This document shows, piece by piece, positions 43,886 through 58,200 of a DNA stretch of 64,000 bases (position 1 is the first letter of the stretch; each line of letters opens with the position of its first letter). This DNA comes from Pararge aegeria (Eukaryota; Arthropoda; Insecta; Lepidoptera; Nymphalidae). Made by a program: the position numbers and the translations under genes. Location: the NCBI RefSeq assembly GCF_905163445.1, contig NC_053183.1, positions 11,656,001-11,720,000 on the forward strand. Direction: 5' to 3'. The notes beneath the pieces are model-generated. The model did no database searches and was not told where the DNA came from. It saw nothing but the letters and a program-made list of their open reading frames with translations.

Positions 43886-46157
43886 CACATCACAAAATTG
43901 TAGTATAGCGTTATTACAGTTTTTTTATAGTAGCTGTTCCGCTGTGTCTCGCAGTCTTTGTTAAACTGCGTCATCCCTGTTCAAAGTTTCTAATACGCGG
44001 AGTGCCAAGCCTCAACAAATCTTTTAATGATCGTAGATTCAATTTCTCGTTAATTAGGTATATTAATCTATTTCAACAGATGTAGGAGATTTAGTTTCGT
44101 TTAGGGCGTAAAAAGCTTCTACTTAGTTTTTAGTCAGCTACAGCATAACTCCTCAGTGTGCAAGCGAATATTGTCGATGTATTCGTACTAGTAGATACAT
44201 TCAGGTTTTTAATTATATGATTTATTAACATACAAGTTCAGTTTACACCTTTCCCATACTTAATTCTAGGCCGTAATGTCAAGAAACAAGTTAGTGTACA
44301 GTATTTGATTGATGAAGCTTACAATTAAATACCTAGAAATTAATAAATATTAACAAATAAAGAAATTTTTCACTTTTCTGTAACTATTCGAATGTCATTG
44401 TTTTGGACGGAATATGTCATTATAAATAATAATAATAACATCAATCCACAATAATATGTTTTTTTCTTTGCTTAACCATAATCGTTTTAAAATTCAAATG
44501 AAGATCCAAATAAAAATAATAAAATTATTATATTAATAAATTATAGTATTAAATTTCTAACATAAAAGAGATACATCCAAAATGTCGCATTCTATACTAC
44601 ATTAAAAAATGTGACTTAAATAATCTTTGAAATATATTCCTATGTTAAATTAACAATAAATGTTATGACTGCATTTGTTTTGTTGTTAAATGTTTCATTG
44701 CAATTGTTATATTATGGCAGAGAATTTATCTGATAAACTATTTAATATTTTATTCCCGTGTATCCTATTTTAGTGCTTACTACCTTAACAATTAGGTTTA
44801 CAAATGACTTACCAACCTATAAACTGTTAAAGAGATTCTTTAATATTTGAGTTCTTATTACAAAGGTTTAATGCGCATAAAACTGTACGTAATGTTAGAA
44901 AAAAATATTAGTTATACAATGTATTCTCTCTATCTGCCATCAGTAATTTGATATTCGAAAGAAGAAGACAAGATATTGCGTAACTTTGCTTTCTGATAAT
45001 CAACGTTTATAAGTAAGGTGTACAAACGAGAACACTCATACCGTAGGTAGTTTTAGTGTACAGAAATATTGAACGTTATCGCTGTGTTTATGTCAGGGCC
45101 TCTCACCAGGTAATATTTGAGAACGGTATTAGGGAACAATATAAATTAACCAATTGATAAGCGGTTGTCTCGTGCAAGCATTGACTGGGTTGATTGCCCG
45201 CTCGTGTTTCATCTCGAACCAAGGAACCAATAAGTGGTTTGATATAACGTTCCTAAATCCATATTTGCGAATGATACCGGTTTCAAGCCCTGATTCTTGA
45301 CTTAGTTCAAAGTGCATGAAATTTACTAACTTGTACAAAATTGCTTTTATTTCGGTTGTACACCAGTCTGTCAATTAAACTCAATTGTCATGTCTTAAAT
45401 TTGTGTTATTCCTTTTTGTAAAGGTCCCTGTAGAAAATTATAGCAATATTATGAGACTTGCGGATCAGGTTTCAAATTGGTGTACTATGTATACACAAAC
45501 ATAAAACAGTGTTTTTGTATTATTTCTTCTTATTACTACTGTCAAAATAGACAGTAGGAATTTTCGGCATTTAAAAATAGTCGCTGGAGTCAAATCGCTT
45601 GTAGATAAATTTATATTGTTTATGTACTCAACAGCGATTTATTGTTGTTTTACTTCTCTCATATGTTAATGAAAAAATAAATCGAGTATTTGTAGATGGC
45701 ATTTAAGGCAGACTATAGAAAGATGTCGCGAAATTAACACATATTATCAAAAATAATATATAAATTTATTATTCCTCGAGTAATTACGAAATATAGAGAT
45801 ATATAAATTATTAACAATAAATTGTACGGATAGAGCTTGAACAGTTATAGATGTAAGATAATCTACACCGCAGATTCCTAATGGCAGAGATACTGCTCTT
45901 GGGCATTTGAGCCTTTGGAATATAGCATTTAAATTTTGTTGGAGATAAATTAGATACAGATAATATACAGATAAGTTATATCATTAAAAAAAAATCTTTC
46001 ATTGACAAGAGGACGTTTGCATGTTTGATTATGCTAAAAGAAGGCAATGGCACAGAAAATGTTTGGAATCTTTGATTTATAACGGTATTCTGAGAAATGT
46101 TGTCCAATCTGAACTAAGACCTTTAGGCATATTTATTTCACGCACAACACGATTTGT

Positions 46158-46196
46158 CGCCATTTGACGCCAGTATACAACTGGCGTCAAATGGCG
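46158..46196. repeat. perfect hairpin, 17-bp stem, 5-nt loop
   Basis: 46158-46174 (CGCCATTTGACGCCAGT) is the exact reverse complement of 46180-46196. It lies in the filamin 3' UTR or just downstream, about 50 nt past the stop codon and just before a minus-strand AATAAA at 46137-46132. Confidence 0.9.
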
Positions 46197-46246
46197 TAAT
46201 GTATTTGGAAAAGAAAAATCAGGTTGGTTAATAAAGGAGTAATATA

Positions 46247-49200
46247 TTATGCAGCGTTAGCTTGCATGTATCTGCGCAGTTCTTCTTGTGTATCGAAGAT
46301 CATGACGGGGAATGGTGAGCCGGGGACGTGTCGCCCCGCCCATCGCACTTCCACTCTGTAGTCGCCGGGCTCGGTGGGAGAAAACTAAAAAAAAAAATAA
46401 AAATTAATAAAAAGAAGGTAATTTCGAACCACTTAAAAAAAAACAGTAAGACCTTAAATAATTTTCGGTATTCAAAGTGTTTTATGACACTTGATCAAAA
46501 TTGATTGATGTATTTTGGAATATCAACATCAAAGTACTAGGAGTGTATCTGCGCTAAGCTACAGACAGACAGACAAACAGGCAAAACTATAACGTTGGTG
46601 ACACGGAATCGGATCGTTACATTAGTTTCCCATTTACAATATACAAAATTACATTGTTACAATATACAAAAAGGGTTTTTTCGGTTTTCTACCGATATAA
46701 TCAAAAGCCTAAAAGACCTTGAGGTTACTTCAACAAGATAGACATTGGTGCGGTGGTGAAGGTGAATTAAAAAACATCCCTAGCACCTAGAACATAAATA
46801 TTAGGTTACCTTGCAAAGTATGGTGCGGTCCTTCTGGTTCTCGCGTTGCATTTCGACTCTAAACGCTCCTTTTGGTCCACGCACTCGCACTGTCAGCTGA
46901 CCCGCGCCCGCACCGCGCGTGTCACAGAGGAATCGTGATTGGAACGTTGCTAGTACACCTGGCTCCACGCCTGGACCGTATACTCTGACCTATAATAAAG
47001 AAGAAAATTAATATATTATGTTATATTAATCTTGTATTAATATATAAAGTTGAAGAGTTTGTTGGTTTGTTTGTTTACTTGAACGCAATGATCTCAGGAA
47101 CTACTGGTCCGATTTGCAAAGTTTTTGTTTCAGTGTTGGATAGCCTATTTGTCGAGTAAGGCTATATAAACCAGTAGAAGCATAACACCAATGAAGATTT
47201 GTAAGTGAAAAACGGGATTAATAAACTTACCTTCGAAGGATCGGGTGCACCAGCGACTTTGAGGACAAATGGCGATCCGGGAACATGTTCACCGGCGAAC
47301 TGCACGCTTAGAACATGCCGTCCGGCCTCTGCCGGCTTTACGTTGAGTGTAAATGTGCCATCGCCGTGCTCATACAGTTCACAATATGCCACCTGAAATA
47401 TATCATCAATGAATAAAATAATATGAATCTATGGAATCATGCGAACCCCTCTTTAAATCAATAAAATTATTAACGCTACCGGGTATATACATCTTCGAAT
47501 CAGCATGCTTCAAGTAAGTTTTACGAGATATGTGGAAATGTAGTATCCACATATCTCGTAAAACATTTAACATTTAATACCCGATAAATAACATATATGA
47601 TCCACAATGCAAAACAGCGCTCTATTCCAAAAGTTGTTATTTTTGTATGATAATGATTTATAATAAATTACCAACAACAGAGAATAAAAGAGTTACCGTT
47701 TTTGAAGTTCAAAGCTAAATTACACGACTGGTTGGTAGATAATTGTTATTATTCTGTAAAAGAATTCTTTGCCACGAAACGTTAAGTCAGACTTTTTTTT
47801 TCTTATTTTTGATTATGACATACGACAGATACCTACACCTTATAATGATATTATAGTTTACATATGACATTCTCATAACTAAAATTTTTATTATTTTGAA
47901 TATATTTACAATTGAGCAGTGATGTATAATAAGTTAATATAACTAGATGACTGCGACCAAGCATGCATAATATTTAAAAAGTTTCCACGACTGAAGTATT
48001 TCGATATCCAATCAAAATACTAAATAAACAATATACATCTGTAAATTAACTAGTGTTCCTTTAAGTAGTTGTTCAATGATAACAAATTCAAATACCTAAA
48101 ATGATTCAATTATTAAATATTTCAAAAATATTCTTTAAATGCGTTAGTTATACATACAGAAAGTGTTCGAACCATAAATCCGCCAACTATATTTCTGATC
48201 TGCATATGAGCCAAACATCTGCATTAGCAGAAAAGGTTTTACCTTATTAGGTCCACTGCAGTGAGCAGTCAATTCCCCAGGACCAGCTCGTCTTGTATCT
48301 ATCCATGAGCGTATTTCCCTGCCAACAACGCCTCCGGACAAACCGGCACCGGAGCATACCACGCGGGAGGCATCGCCGCTTTCTGACCCGGCCATCACTT
48401 TCACTGTTAGTGGACAACCTGGTAACAATTAATGAATGATATACTCTCTGTACGAGTGAACCAAGTAACAATATAGAATCAAAGAATTAAGAACATACGG
48501 AACCTTCAAGCCATTATTGCAGTTCATTCTGACTTCACACCCGTAGAATGTTACTAGCTCTCAATTTTATGGTAAACGTTTAGAAAATTAGAAGTAAAAT
48601 AATTACTGTCAATGGTAAAAGTGACTAACCGCTTGTTCGGGAAAACCTAAAGTGGAGTGGAGTGGTTTTTGATGTTTCAATATAAGTTGTGGACGCGGTT
48701 TCTAAGGTACCTAAGTTCCGACACAACTAAGGCAAATTCCGCCAGCACGGAAAGGATATAAATTTGTCTTCTCCCACAGCTTTATTAACTCTCAGAGCAC
48801 TGCCGCAGAAGTGGAAATAATATCCAAATAATATAAGTGTTTTAATAAACGTGGGTAAACTTCTTCTATTCCATGTTCCATTGATTTTGCAGGTGGGCAC
48901 GATATTTATATCCCTTGTCAGGGGATATAATCGGGGGATATAATATTTATCTCCCGCCCGTGCTAGCCCTGCAGGGATCAGAAACATTTCGCTCGATTAC
49001 CCTCGTTTTAGCGGGTAATTAGAAAAGAAACGAATTCTCGCGTGTTTTCCTTGGAGGATCCATCCAAGCAACCTTACTTTAACAGTCGATGTTCTACTTT
49101 TAGCCGTAGCAAAAGAAGAATAACCAGATTCTTTATCTTCTTCTTGTTGTTCTTCATGGATTTTCGTATTGAGAAACCAGCACAGGCAAGAAATGTCCCT

Positions 49201-52200
49201 ATTATGCAATTCATTTAACTAACTAGTTTACCTCCAAGAGCAAAACTTTATTTTGTTAAGGAACATTTATTAATTTATTTATTATGGACAACAGACAACT
49301 ACCACTTTAAGGCTTACTCTAAGTTTCTATATACTGAATTTCAGATTAAATGTTCAACTTATTATACACAGGTAATCATGAAGGAGCGAGTTGCGGATAC
49401 CTTCTTAAAAATTTCGCGTCAGTCGATTGTCTATTTACTTCACAAAATGAACTTCTTTTGCAATGCAGAACTCATATAAATTTAAAACACTACAATATTT
49501 ACACTAGACAGCATCACAAATTACAATACTTATCGTATTTTATGTTGGCCATGTCGCAAACTTTTTTAAAACATTATGGAACTAAACAAATTAATTATAT
49601 ATATGTGTTTTGATATATGTATGCCTATCCAATTACATATTACCAATCCTCTCCCTTTACGCTTTTTCCATTATTTGTGGAACTGACAAAGAAGAATATA
49701 CCTATTTTATATCATGCAAATTTTAGTCCTTGATTAACCATTTAGCTACCTTTAACGAGTCTTCCAGCCCACGTGACTCTTAGCTGATGATCGCCAGGCC
49801 TTCTTGGTGTGTATGTCGCCCGCCATAAACCCGGTCCAGCGGCCGTCAATGCCACAGCTATAAAATCACCTTCAGGTGATGTTAACGACGCCTCCGGAGC
49901 TCCTGGGCCAGCTGCACTACCGTCTGATACAAATGAAATTCATCCATTTAACATGAAATCGTTTTCTTTCTATTATGATAGTAATGCCCCTTTTCACTAA
50001 CGCCGAAAAAGGCAATATAATAATATATAAACAAGTAATGCCTAATTTAATCTAATTGGTAGATTTATGACTATTCCTAGACCTTCATCTACATTTGACC
50101 AATAGAGTTAGTTCACCTAAGAGTTGGTGAAATGTTGTTTTCTTTAGACATTGCCTAAATCATTAGGCATTGGTTTTAGGTGATCCTAGGTTTAGTGAAC
50201 ACGGGCATAAGATCTGTAACATATTTTTAGGATCGGGTAGCGATATTTTTATACTTTTAATTGAATCTCAGTATCAGGTAGGAATTCGGCCTCTCTTTTG
50301 TTGGGACCGATTTCGAGCAAAGCACGCAACTTTCACTTTTCGGAGTTTAAAGCAATTATATATCAATTAGCGGTAATGAGAATCATCATGAGGAAACCTG
50401 CATGCCTGAGTGTTTCCCATAACATTATCAAAAAGGCAAGTCTCCAATCCGCACTTGAACAGTGTGGCCTAAACATTCTGTAGTGGGCCTGGAATGGGTT
50501 GACAATTGGTATGATAGACTGCCGATCATACCGTACCGCATAGCTACCTGGTTTTACATTTCTATGGGTGTGCCTAAACACACTTACATAAGAATAACCT
50601 TCATCTGAAATATAACTTCAGAATCTTATTCTGAGAGACAATGTGACATCCTAGAAAATTGACAACCAAACTACTTCACAAAACAATATTTTTTGTTGCT
50701 GATACGAGTCGTTTATATATGAAACGCCCTCCCGGTATCTGCTTTTCATACGGTATAAGTTAATCGGAAGCGTGAGCACGCTTTTTTCAAAAACCAAACT
50801 GAATAAGAATTTTTGCATCTTACAAATATGGAGGTACTTAGATAGCTTTAGTTATATATAGGGAATGGAAAGTCAAACTAGTCTTCCAAACAAGTTTTCA
50901 CACTTCTTTATAAATATACTTTAAAGGCGTTAGGTATACATACTGGTTACAGAAAGTGTTCGAACCTTATATCGGCCAGTTGCCACTTTCTATGAAAATA
51001 TGCGAGAGCGAAAGGTTGATTTTATCCTAGAAGTTATAATCACTTACCAATAGTGAACACAGCGGGCGTGTGTGGCGCCGCGTGTGCCAATCCACGTCCA
51101 GCCAACGTCACCCTATCCGCTGTATTGCCTGAGGCAACCAACGCTTTTCTAGGTGCTCCAGCGACTAAAGCCCCGTTGTAGGTAAGTTCTAGTTCTTGTT
51201 CCCCACTGACACCTTCTGTCGCTGTGAGAGTAACTACGGCTCGGCCCGCTACTGTTTCTACGCCTGGATACAAAATAACAAACGTGTATTATGGATACAT
51301 TATTGGTTTGATTCTAATAGAAGTAATAAAGTTAAATGATCATGACAGTACATGTAAAGAAAAAGTAATGGCACTTATAATTTCATGTCATATAAGTATT
51401 AATAAAAATTCAAAATTCATTTATTTTAAGTAGGCCTATATATATAAGCACTTTTCTTTGCCAACTTTATTCTACAGTTAAATAATCATTTTTATATGTT
51501 GTGGTCTGAAATGGGACTTGTCTCAATAAGACCGCATAGTTATAGTAATATAATTGCTCTGCATGGGATGTTAGACCTACGACAGTTAATCGAAAACAAA
51601 TCTTTTATCTTTTATCATTAAGTACTAACATATTATATGTATACACGCTTAACAAGTGTTTGTGATAGATAGGTCTACATGAATAAAAGATTTTTGAATT
51701 TGAATTCATTTGGGAGATAATTTTTTTTATGGCATGTGACATAACACCACATCATAGATGGCAATAAATAAATAAATAATATTAGCTTTACTAATATATA
51801 ACTTTAAAACTATATAACTAAGTCCCAAATCTATTACTCACGTTGATGTCTTCCGGCTAATAAGCACTCAAGCGTTCCAGGACCAGCGTTGCTAGTGTCT
51901 AAAATAATCTTAGACGGCGCTCGAACTCTACCAGAATTGTCTGTTCCCCACCCACCTACGGGTAATATGGCCGATGTGTCTATTACCTAAAATAAAAGAT
52001 TAGAAGATATATTATCAAAATTAAGCTTAATTTGCTATACTCCGCGAAAAGCAGGAGAATTTGTGTGGTGTAATTTATAATTTCTTCAATCCTTATACTC
52101 CACACCTAACAGATTCTCGGCAATATACCCTCAGGAGCATCCTCAGGAGATGTTGACTTTACAATGAATAATTATTAATAACTATTCATAACTTAACAAT

Positions 52201-55200
52201 TATTCATTGTAAAGTCAACATCTCCTGAGGATGCTCCGGTTTCGGAGCGAAACGTGCGTAGAGGGTATATTGCTGAGGATCTGTTTGGTGTGGAGTATAA
52301 GGGTTGAAGAAATTATATCAAACTTGATGTAGATAACAAGTCAATAACGTCAGCTTTCGAGGTTGCAACTGCTTTTGAAACGTTCTTCACCAACATTCCT
52401 GTCTCCACAACAAAATCATTGAAATCATCACCGGACACCGCTCTCTCTTTGTTGAAGTTTAATGTGCCTGAATGTAACGATACTTTTAAGTTCAGACACG
52501 TTAGCAGCTCAGACGTTATTAAGGCATTTAAATTATTAAATAATAAGAAAACAAATGACTTGTGGGGCATTTCCGTTAACGTTGTAAAGTCTTTGATTGA
52601 TATAATTGCACCTGACCTATCATTCATATTTAATAATTGTATAGACTGTGGTGTGTTTCCTGATTTAATGAAACATAGCAAACTAGTTCCGTTGTTCAAA
52701 TCGGGTAGTACTACCGACCCCTCTAACTTTAGACCAATATCTGTACTACCTACTCTCAGTAAAATCTTTGAAAAACTTATATTAAATCAATTACTTCACT
52801 TTTTTAATAAGAACGATTTATTATTATTATTAATATATTTGAAGCCTGGGAGAAGTCACGGGACGCACTTGGCGTCTTCTGTGACTTGTCCAAGGCTTTC
52901 GATTGTGTACAACATGAAACATTAATCAGGAAACTACACCACTATGGAATTCGGGGCATAGCTCTAGATTTAATGATTTCCTATCTTAATAATAGAATTC
53001 AAAAAGTTGACGTGAACGGAAAGCGGTCTAACGGGTCATTTGTGCAAATTGGTGTCCCCCAGGGATCTATATTAGGACCCTTCCTATTCCTCATTTACAT
53101 GAATGACCTTCCTTACCTAGCTGAGGACAATCACGGGATAGTATTGTTTGCTGATGATACATCATTGATGTTTAAAATTAAACGTCGTGAAAAAAATCTT
53201 GACGATGTAAACATATGTCTCGCTAAAGTAGTACAATGGTTTGAGGCTAATAACTTAGCTCTTAACGGAAAAAAAACGAAGAGTATTAAATTCACACTAC
53301 CGAATGTTAAACAAGTAAAAACCATTGTACAACTTAATAATGAGGAGTTGGATTTGGTGGATACAACAATCTTTTTAGGAATAACTTTAGATGCTAAGCT
53401 TCAATGGGGCCCACATATAAATAATTTAGCGAACAGACTTAGTTCTGCAGCATACGCGGTAAAAAAGATTCGTCATATGACAAACATAGAAACTGCTAGG
53501 CTTGTTTATTTTAGTTATTTTCACAGCATTATGTCCTATGGCATTTTATTATGGGGTAATGCTGCTGATATAGATTCTATTTTCGTCCTGCAGAAAAGGG
53601 CTGTTCGTGCGATATATAAAATGGGCCCAAGAGAGTCATTAAGGGATAAATTTAAAGAAGTTAAAATAATGACGGTGCATAGTCAGTACATATATGAAAA
53701 TTTAATCTATGTCCATAAAAATATATCAAAATTTAAAAAGAAAATGCACTGTAACAATATAAATATTAGAAGCAAAAATAAACTCGTTGTGCAGTTTACT
53801 AGGCTACACAAAATTGCAAATTCATTCAAGGGCAATTGTATATTATTTTATAACAAATTACCAAATGAAATCTTTGAGTTGTCTCTCAATAAGTTCAGAG
53901 TTTATATAAAACGTAAGCTTACAGAAAAATCCTATTATAACATTAAGGATTATTTAAACGATAAAAAAGCTTGGGTGTGAATTGCTCTAGCTTCATAGTT
54001 TAATTTAAATTTACTGGAAGATGGTGATAACAAAAAAATAAATTTACCCGGCTAAGTTTGTTGTGGGCTCTTCTTAGACCAGGGCGCGTTTGGAACCCTC
54101 GTAGCTTTAGATTTAAGTTGGCGAACGAAGTTATCACCATCCCGTTACAATTATGTAAACAATCATGTATGAACGCTTCATACGTGCCTGTGATAGGCCT
54201 ACATGAATAAAGAAATTTTGAATTTGAATTTGAATTTGAATTTATAAATTACACCACACAGATTCTCCTGCTTTTCGCAGAGTATAGCAAATTAAGCTTT
54301 ATTTTGATAATATATCATGGATTTCCGCAAAGTAACGCCTGCTTCTATCCAATAAGATTAGAAGATAAACAAATTTCAGAAGTGAGGAAGCAGAAAAGGG
54401 AATAAATTAAATCCGGGCCAAAGTACCAAAATCACATTGCAACAATAATTGCTCAGCCGTGCAAATAGATTATTATTAGTGCATTACATCCATAGACTTT
54501 TTTCGAAACTTGTAAGTGCCAAGTCTTTGAAGTAGCCGACGCCCGCCTTTCGGCATGACACGGCGCTTCTTAATCTACTTCTTAGTTTCTCCTTCTTCTG
54601 CATTGTTACTAAAGTCGGAGCGGAATCGTGAAACTTATAAAAATATGTCTTTCGAATCTACCATTAATACTCACTTTAACAGAGAATGGGCTGCCTGGCA
54701 AAGGTCCCGAAGTCGTGAATATACGAACTTCGTATAAACCCACGACTAGTGGTATGTACGCACAGAGCCACTCTCGCGGTGCACCCGCTGCCACTCGACA
54801 TTCCAGGAGGCCTGAATCTGTATTATCTTCCTTAAGATCTGTCAGTTTTTCGACCTGAAACATTTCTTTATTGTGAATTTATCATAATTATAATAAAGAA
54901 AATTAATTCCCGCTTCATAATAATCTACTAAGCAAAAAAAAGACACATAAGTTGCGGATGAAAAATTTATTTGAATTGAGTCACTCTATTTAGTTCAGGG
55001 ATTTATCCATAACAGAATTGACAACATAGAAGATGGTTAAATTAAAATTAAACAATTAAATACTTTGATTGAGCATCGCTCCCTCTAAAAATAAAAGCAT
55101 ATATCAAATATTATTAGGTGTATTAGTTTGTTCGTCCAGATTGGAGCCTATATTATACCTGAACGGTGGGTGCAGTGTCTTCAACACAATTAATTGTGAA

Positions 55201-58200
55201 GGCGGCTTCTTTACCCACGTGCGCATGTGCAAGTCCTGTACCCGAGCATTTTGCGGCGTTGCTTGCTTTACCGCTTAACACGCCTAGTGATACTGGACTT
55301 CCAACTACTGGCGCACCTGAACGGATAACGATTATTTCAATTATTTTCATTGAGTAAATCAAACCAATTTACACATTTAAGGCATTGTGAACTCTTTTAT
55401 CTGTTTGATCGTGCATGTCGCTAGGTTTGCTAGAAAAATCATTCACCCAAGTATTTAAGAAAATATCTCAGGTTTTCTTTTAAATTTTAACTTTATATTC
55501 CTATAATTTTAGATTATTACCATAATGGATTAAGACAAATGGCAGGCAATGGTCCCAATTCTTATGTCCACAAATATCTAAACTAAACGAAAATGACAAA
55601 CTTAAAAGAGTGCTATCCTTTTACGTACGTACGTTGGAAGAAGGATGGCAATAATTTTAAACCTGTCAGTTAAGTTTAGTGATAACGGCTAACTTCCGTT
55701 TTCTATATTCAATCTAACTGGAATCTGTTGATATGTTTCTAAGCAATGTTGATTAGTTAAAAATTGTATGGATATTTATTGCCAATAACAACGTTGCTAA
55801 ATAATAAATCTATCGATTCGTAAATGGACGTAAGACATCGTGAGGTTTCTCTGCATCGTTAGAGTCCATACCGGACTGAAGTGTATCGATAATGCAGTCG
55901 TATTTATATCAAAATACCCACCAACTGAATATCATAAACATTGGTTGTTAAGCAAATATAATTCAGATGTTAATAAAATAATACTTGAATTCAGCAAAAA
56001 TAAGATATTTTTTGGATATACTTAAGTAAGTAGATACATCCCAACATCATAGGACAGTTTTTCAAAATTAGTCATCAAACCTTTCGGTTCAATATCGAGC
56101 AAACATAAACTTACCCCCGTATGTTATATAAATACGGTAATGTGCCGGCACGGAAGGTCGTAGCCGAACTTTATGCGTGTGCCCATCTTCCCGTATATCG
56201 ATAGGTAAACGCACTCTTCTATCGCCCATTGCTTCACAGACAACTTCTAATTCTCCAAGACCTGCATCTTTGGTATCAACTGAAAATAAAATAAATATAT
56301 ATTAAAAATATACATTTTTTATTTTAATGAACGTACATATTTAATATGTTATTATTGGGCTTTTATAGTTTAGTTACCTGTAAAATTTATAGGTGTTTGC
56401 ACGATAATATTCCCAGTTGGTAAGCCTGATAATATAACTTTATGGGGGTCAAAAGATTCACACGTGAATGGACTTCCAGTGACAGGTTTTGATAGATGTA
56501 GTACTTCTGTAAAAGTAAAAAAAACATACTAATATTATAAATGTGAAAATGTGTCTGTTTTTTGGTTCTTTGTCACCGCTGCACCGATCTTAATGCATTT
56601 TGCCAAAGAGATAACTTGCATCGCGGAGACGGAAAAATAATACTTTAAATATAAGAATAAAAAAAAAACTTAAATATCTCGAGAAAAATAAGGGTTCCTA
56701 CGAGATTTGTTTTGCAGTGTATGTTAGCTATGTTTGGCTCAATCATAACAAACTTGAACCAATTTTAACGTTATTTAGTACAGAGATAAATTGCATCCTG
56801 AAGACGGACTAAGAATGTAAAAAAAGGCAAGAATTTAAAAAAATATTATGTACAGATTTTAAGCACAAAATAATATACAATAAATTTATATTTAGCTCAG
56901 AATTTACCTATGGTGCTTTGTCCAACTTCATTGATGGCAAACTCGGCTTGTAATAATCCAGATTTGGTCTGATAGCATCTGACGGGTAAAGCTCGAGACC
57001 CCGGACCAGAGACAACAACGTCGAATTCCCTAGCTGGGCGACCTAATGTGTCGATACTGAATGACGCTACTTTGCTCACTTGAGCCTGGTAAAGACCTAA
57101 ACCTGATGCTGCTACCTGAAAAGAAAAGTCAGGGTAAAAACCAGATTTGACAATTCTGTACAAATTTTATGGTCTTTTATCTTAATTCAACTGTGCAAAA
57201 AAAGTAAAACTTAGTAAAGGTAGGTATGCAGAGACAACTTTTTCCATTGGTTATTTGCGTTCTCATTGTTGTTCTTAATAACATGTACTTATTTAAAACA
57301 GTTCTAATTACATTTTATTTCACAATATCGCGCAAATAAAATGAACATCTGTCATAATTTTATGCAAAAATCGGTGCAAATTGTTAAAAAAAAGGTTTTC
57401 GTGATTTAATTGTTTGCATAAAATGGCAAAAGTATTTATATGTGTGGAAACTTTGGTAATTTGACTTGTTAGCTAAGCGACGAAATCTGATAGTTCTCGC
57501 ACTAACCTCTTGACCATGATGTGCCGGTAGAACATCAACAACTAAGGGTTCTTTTGAAATTGGAACGCCACTCCACAATAAGGCTAGTCGGTGGGTCGCG
57601 GCACGGGAAGGATGCCATACTAGCTCCATCCTTGCTCCGCCTCGTCTTCTCACTGAATGGGCAACGGCTGCTCCGCCACACCAAACTCGAGCTGACAGTC
57701 TACCAGCACCTGCTCCTGCCGTACTCACTGCAGGAAATATGCATGATTGGAATCTGTCTGTCTATTACATTTCAAATATAATGTACAGTAGGTACGAGCT
57801 CTATAAGTTGCATGTACCGAAGTATATCCCGAGTGGTTGCGATACAATTTTTAGAAAGTGAGTTGTAATCTGTGGTGTTTGCCTATGGTATAATGCCCAG
57901 AAAAAACAAAATAAATTTATTTCAAGTAAAGTATAAGTCAAGTCTGTCTGTTTGTAGTCACTCTACTATAATAATATCGCGAACGTCATGCTTCAGAGTA
58001 GGCTAACCGATCCGTTCGCAAATTTTCTACCATTTACTTTAGGCAAGGGCGACGATATTATTATTTATTCAAGTAACATTTATAAATAAAAACGAGAATT
58101 ATGGATGTCCTAATATTTTTGCGGATTTTTAATGTATCGAAATCAGCATGAAGTGAGCTGATAGTTGATACTAACAATAAACTGCTGTAAATCAAACACG

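Larger units (their letters stand above)
42562..46246. other. intergenic between orphan gene and filamin 3' end
   Basis: Contains a MITE relative (43422-43605), a CpG-rich tandem patch (43815-43880), a perfect hairpin (46158-46196) and the filamin poly(A) signal (minus AATAAA at 46132-46137). ORFs at 42992-43189 and 45129-45374 are not supported as genes. Confidence 0.5.

Noticed and set aside
45129..45374. 81-codon minus ORF
   Set aside because: No start context, domain, splice signals or signal peptide; composition is like the surrounding AT-rich DNA.
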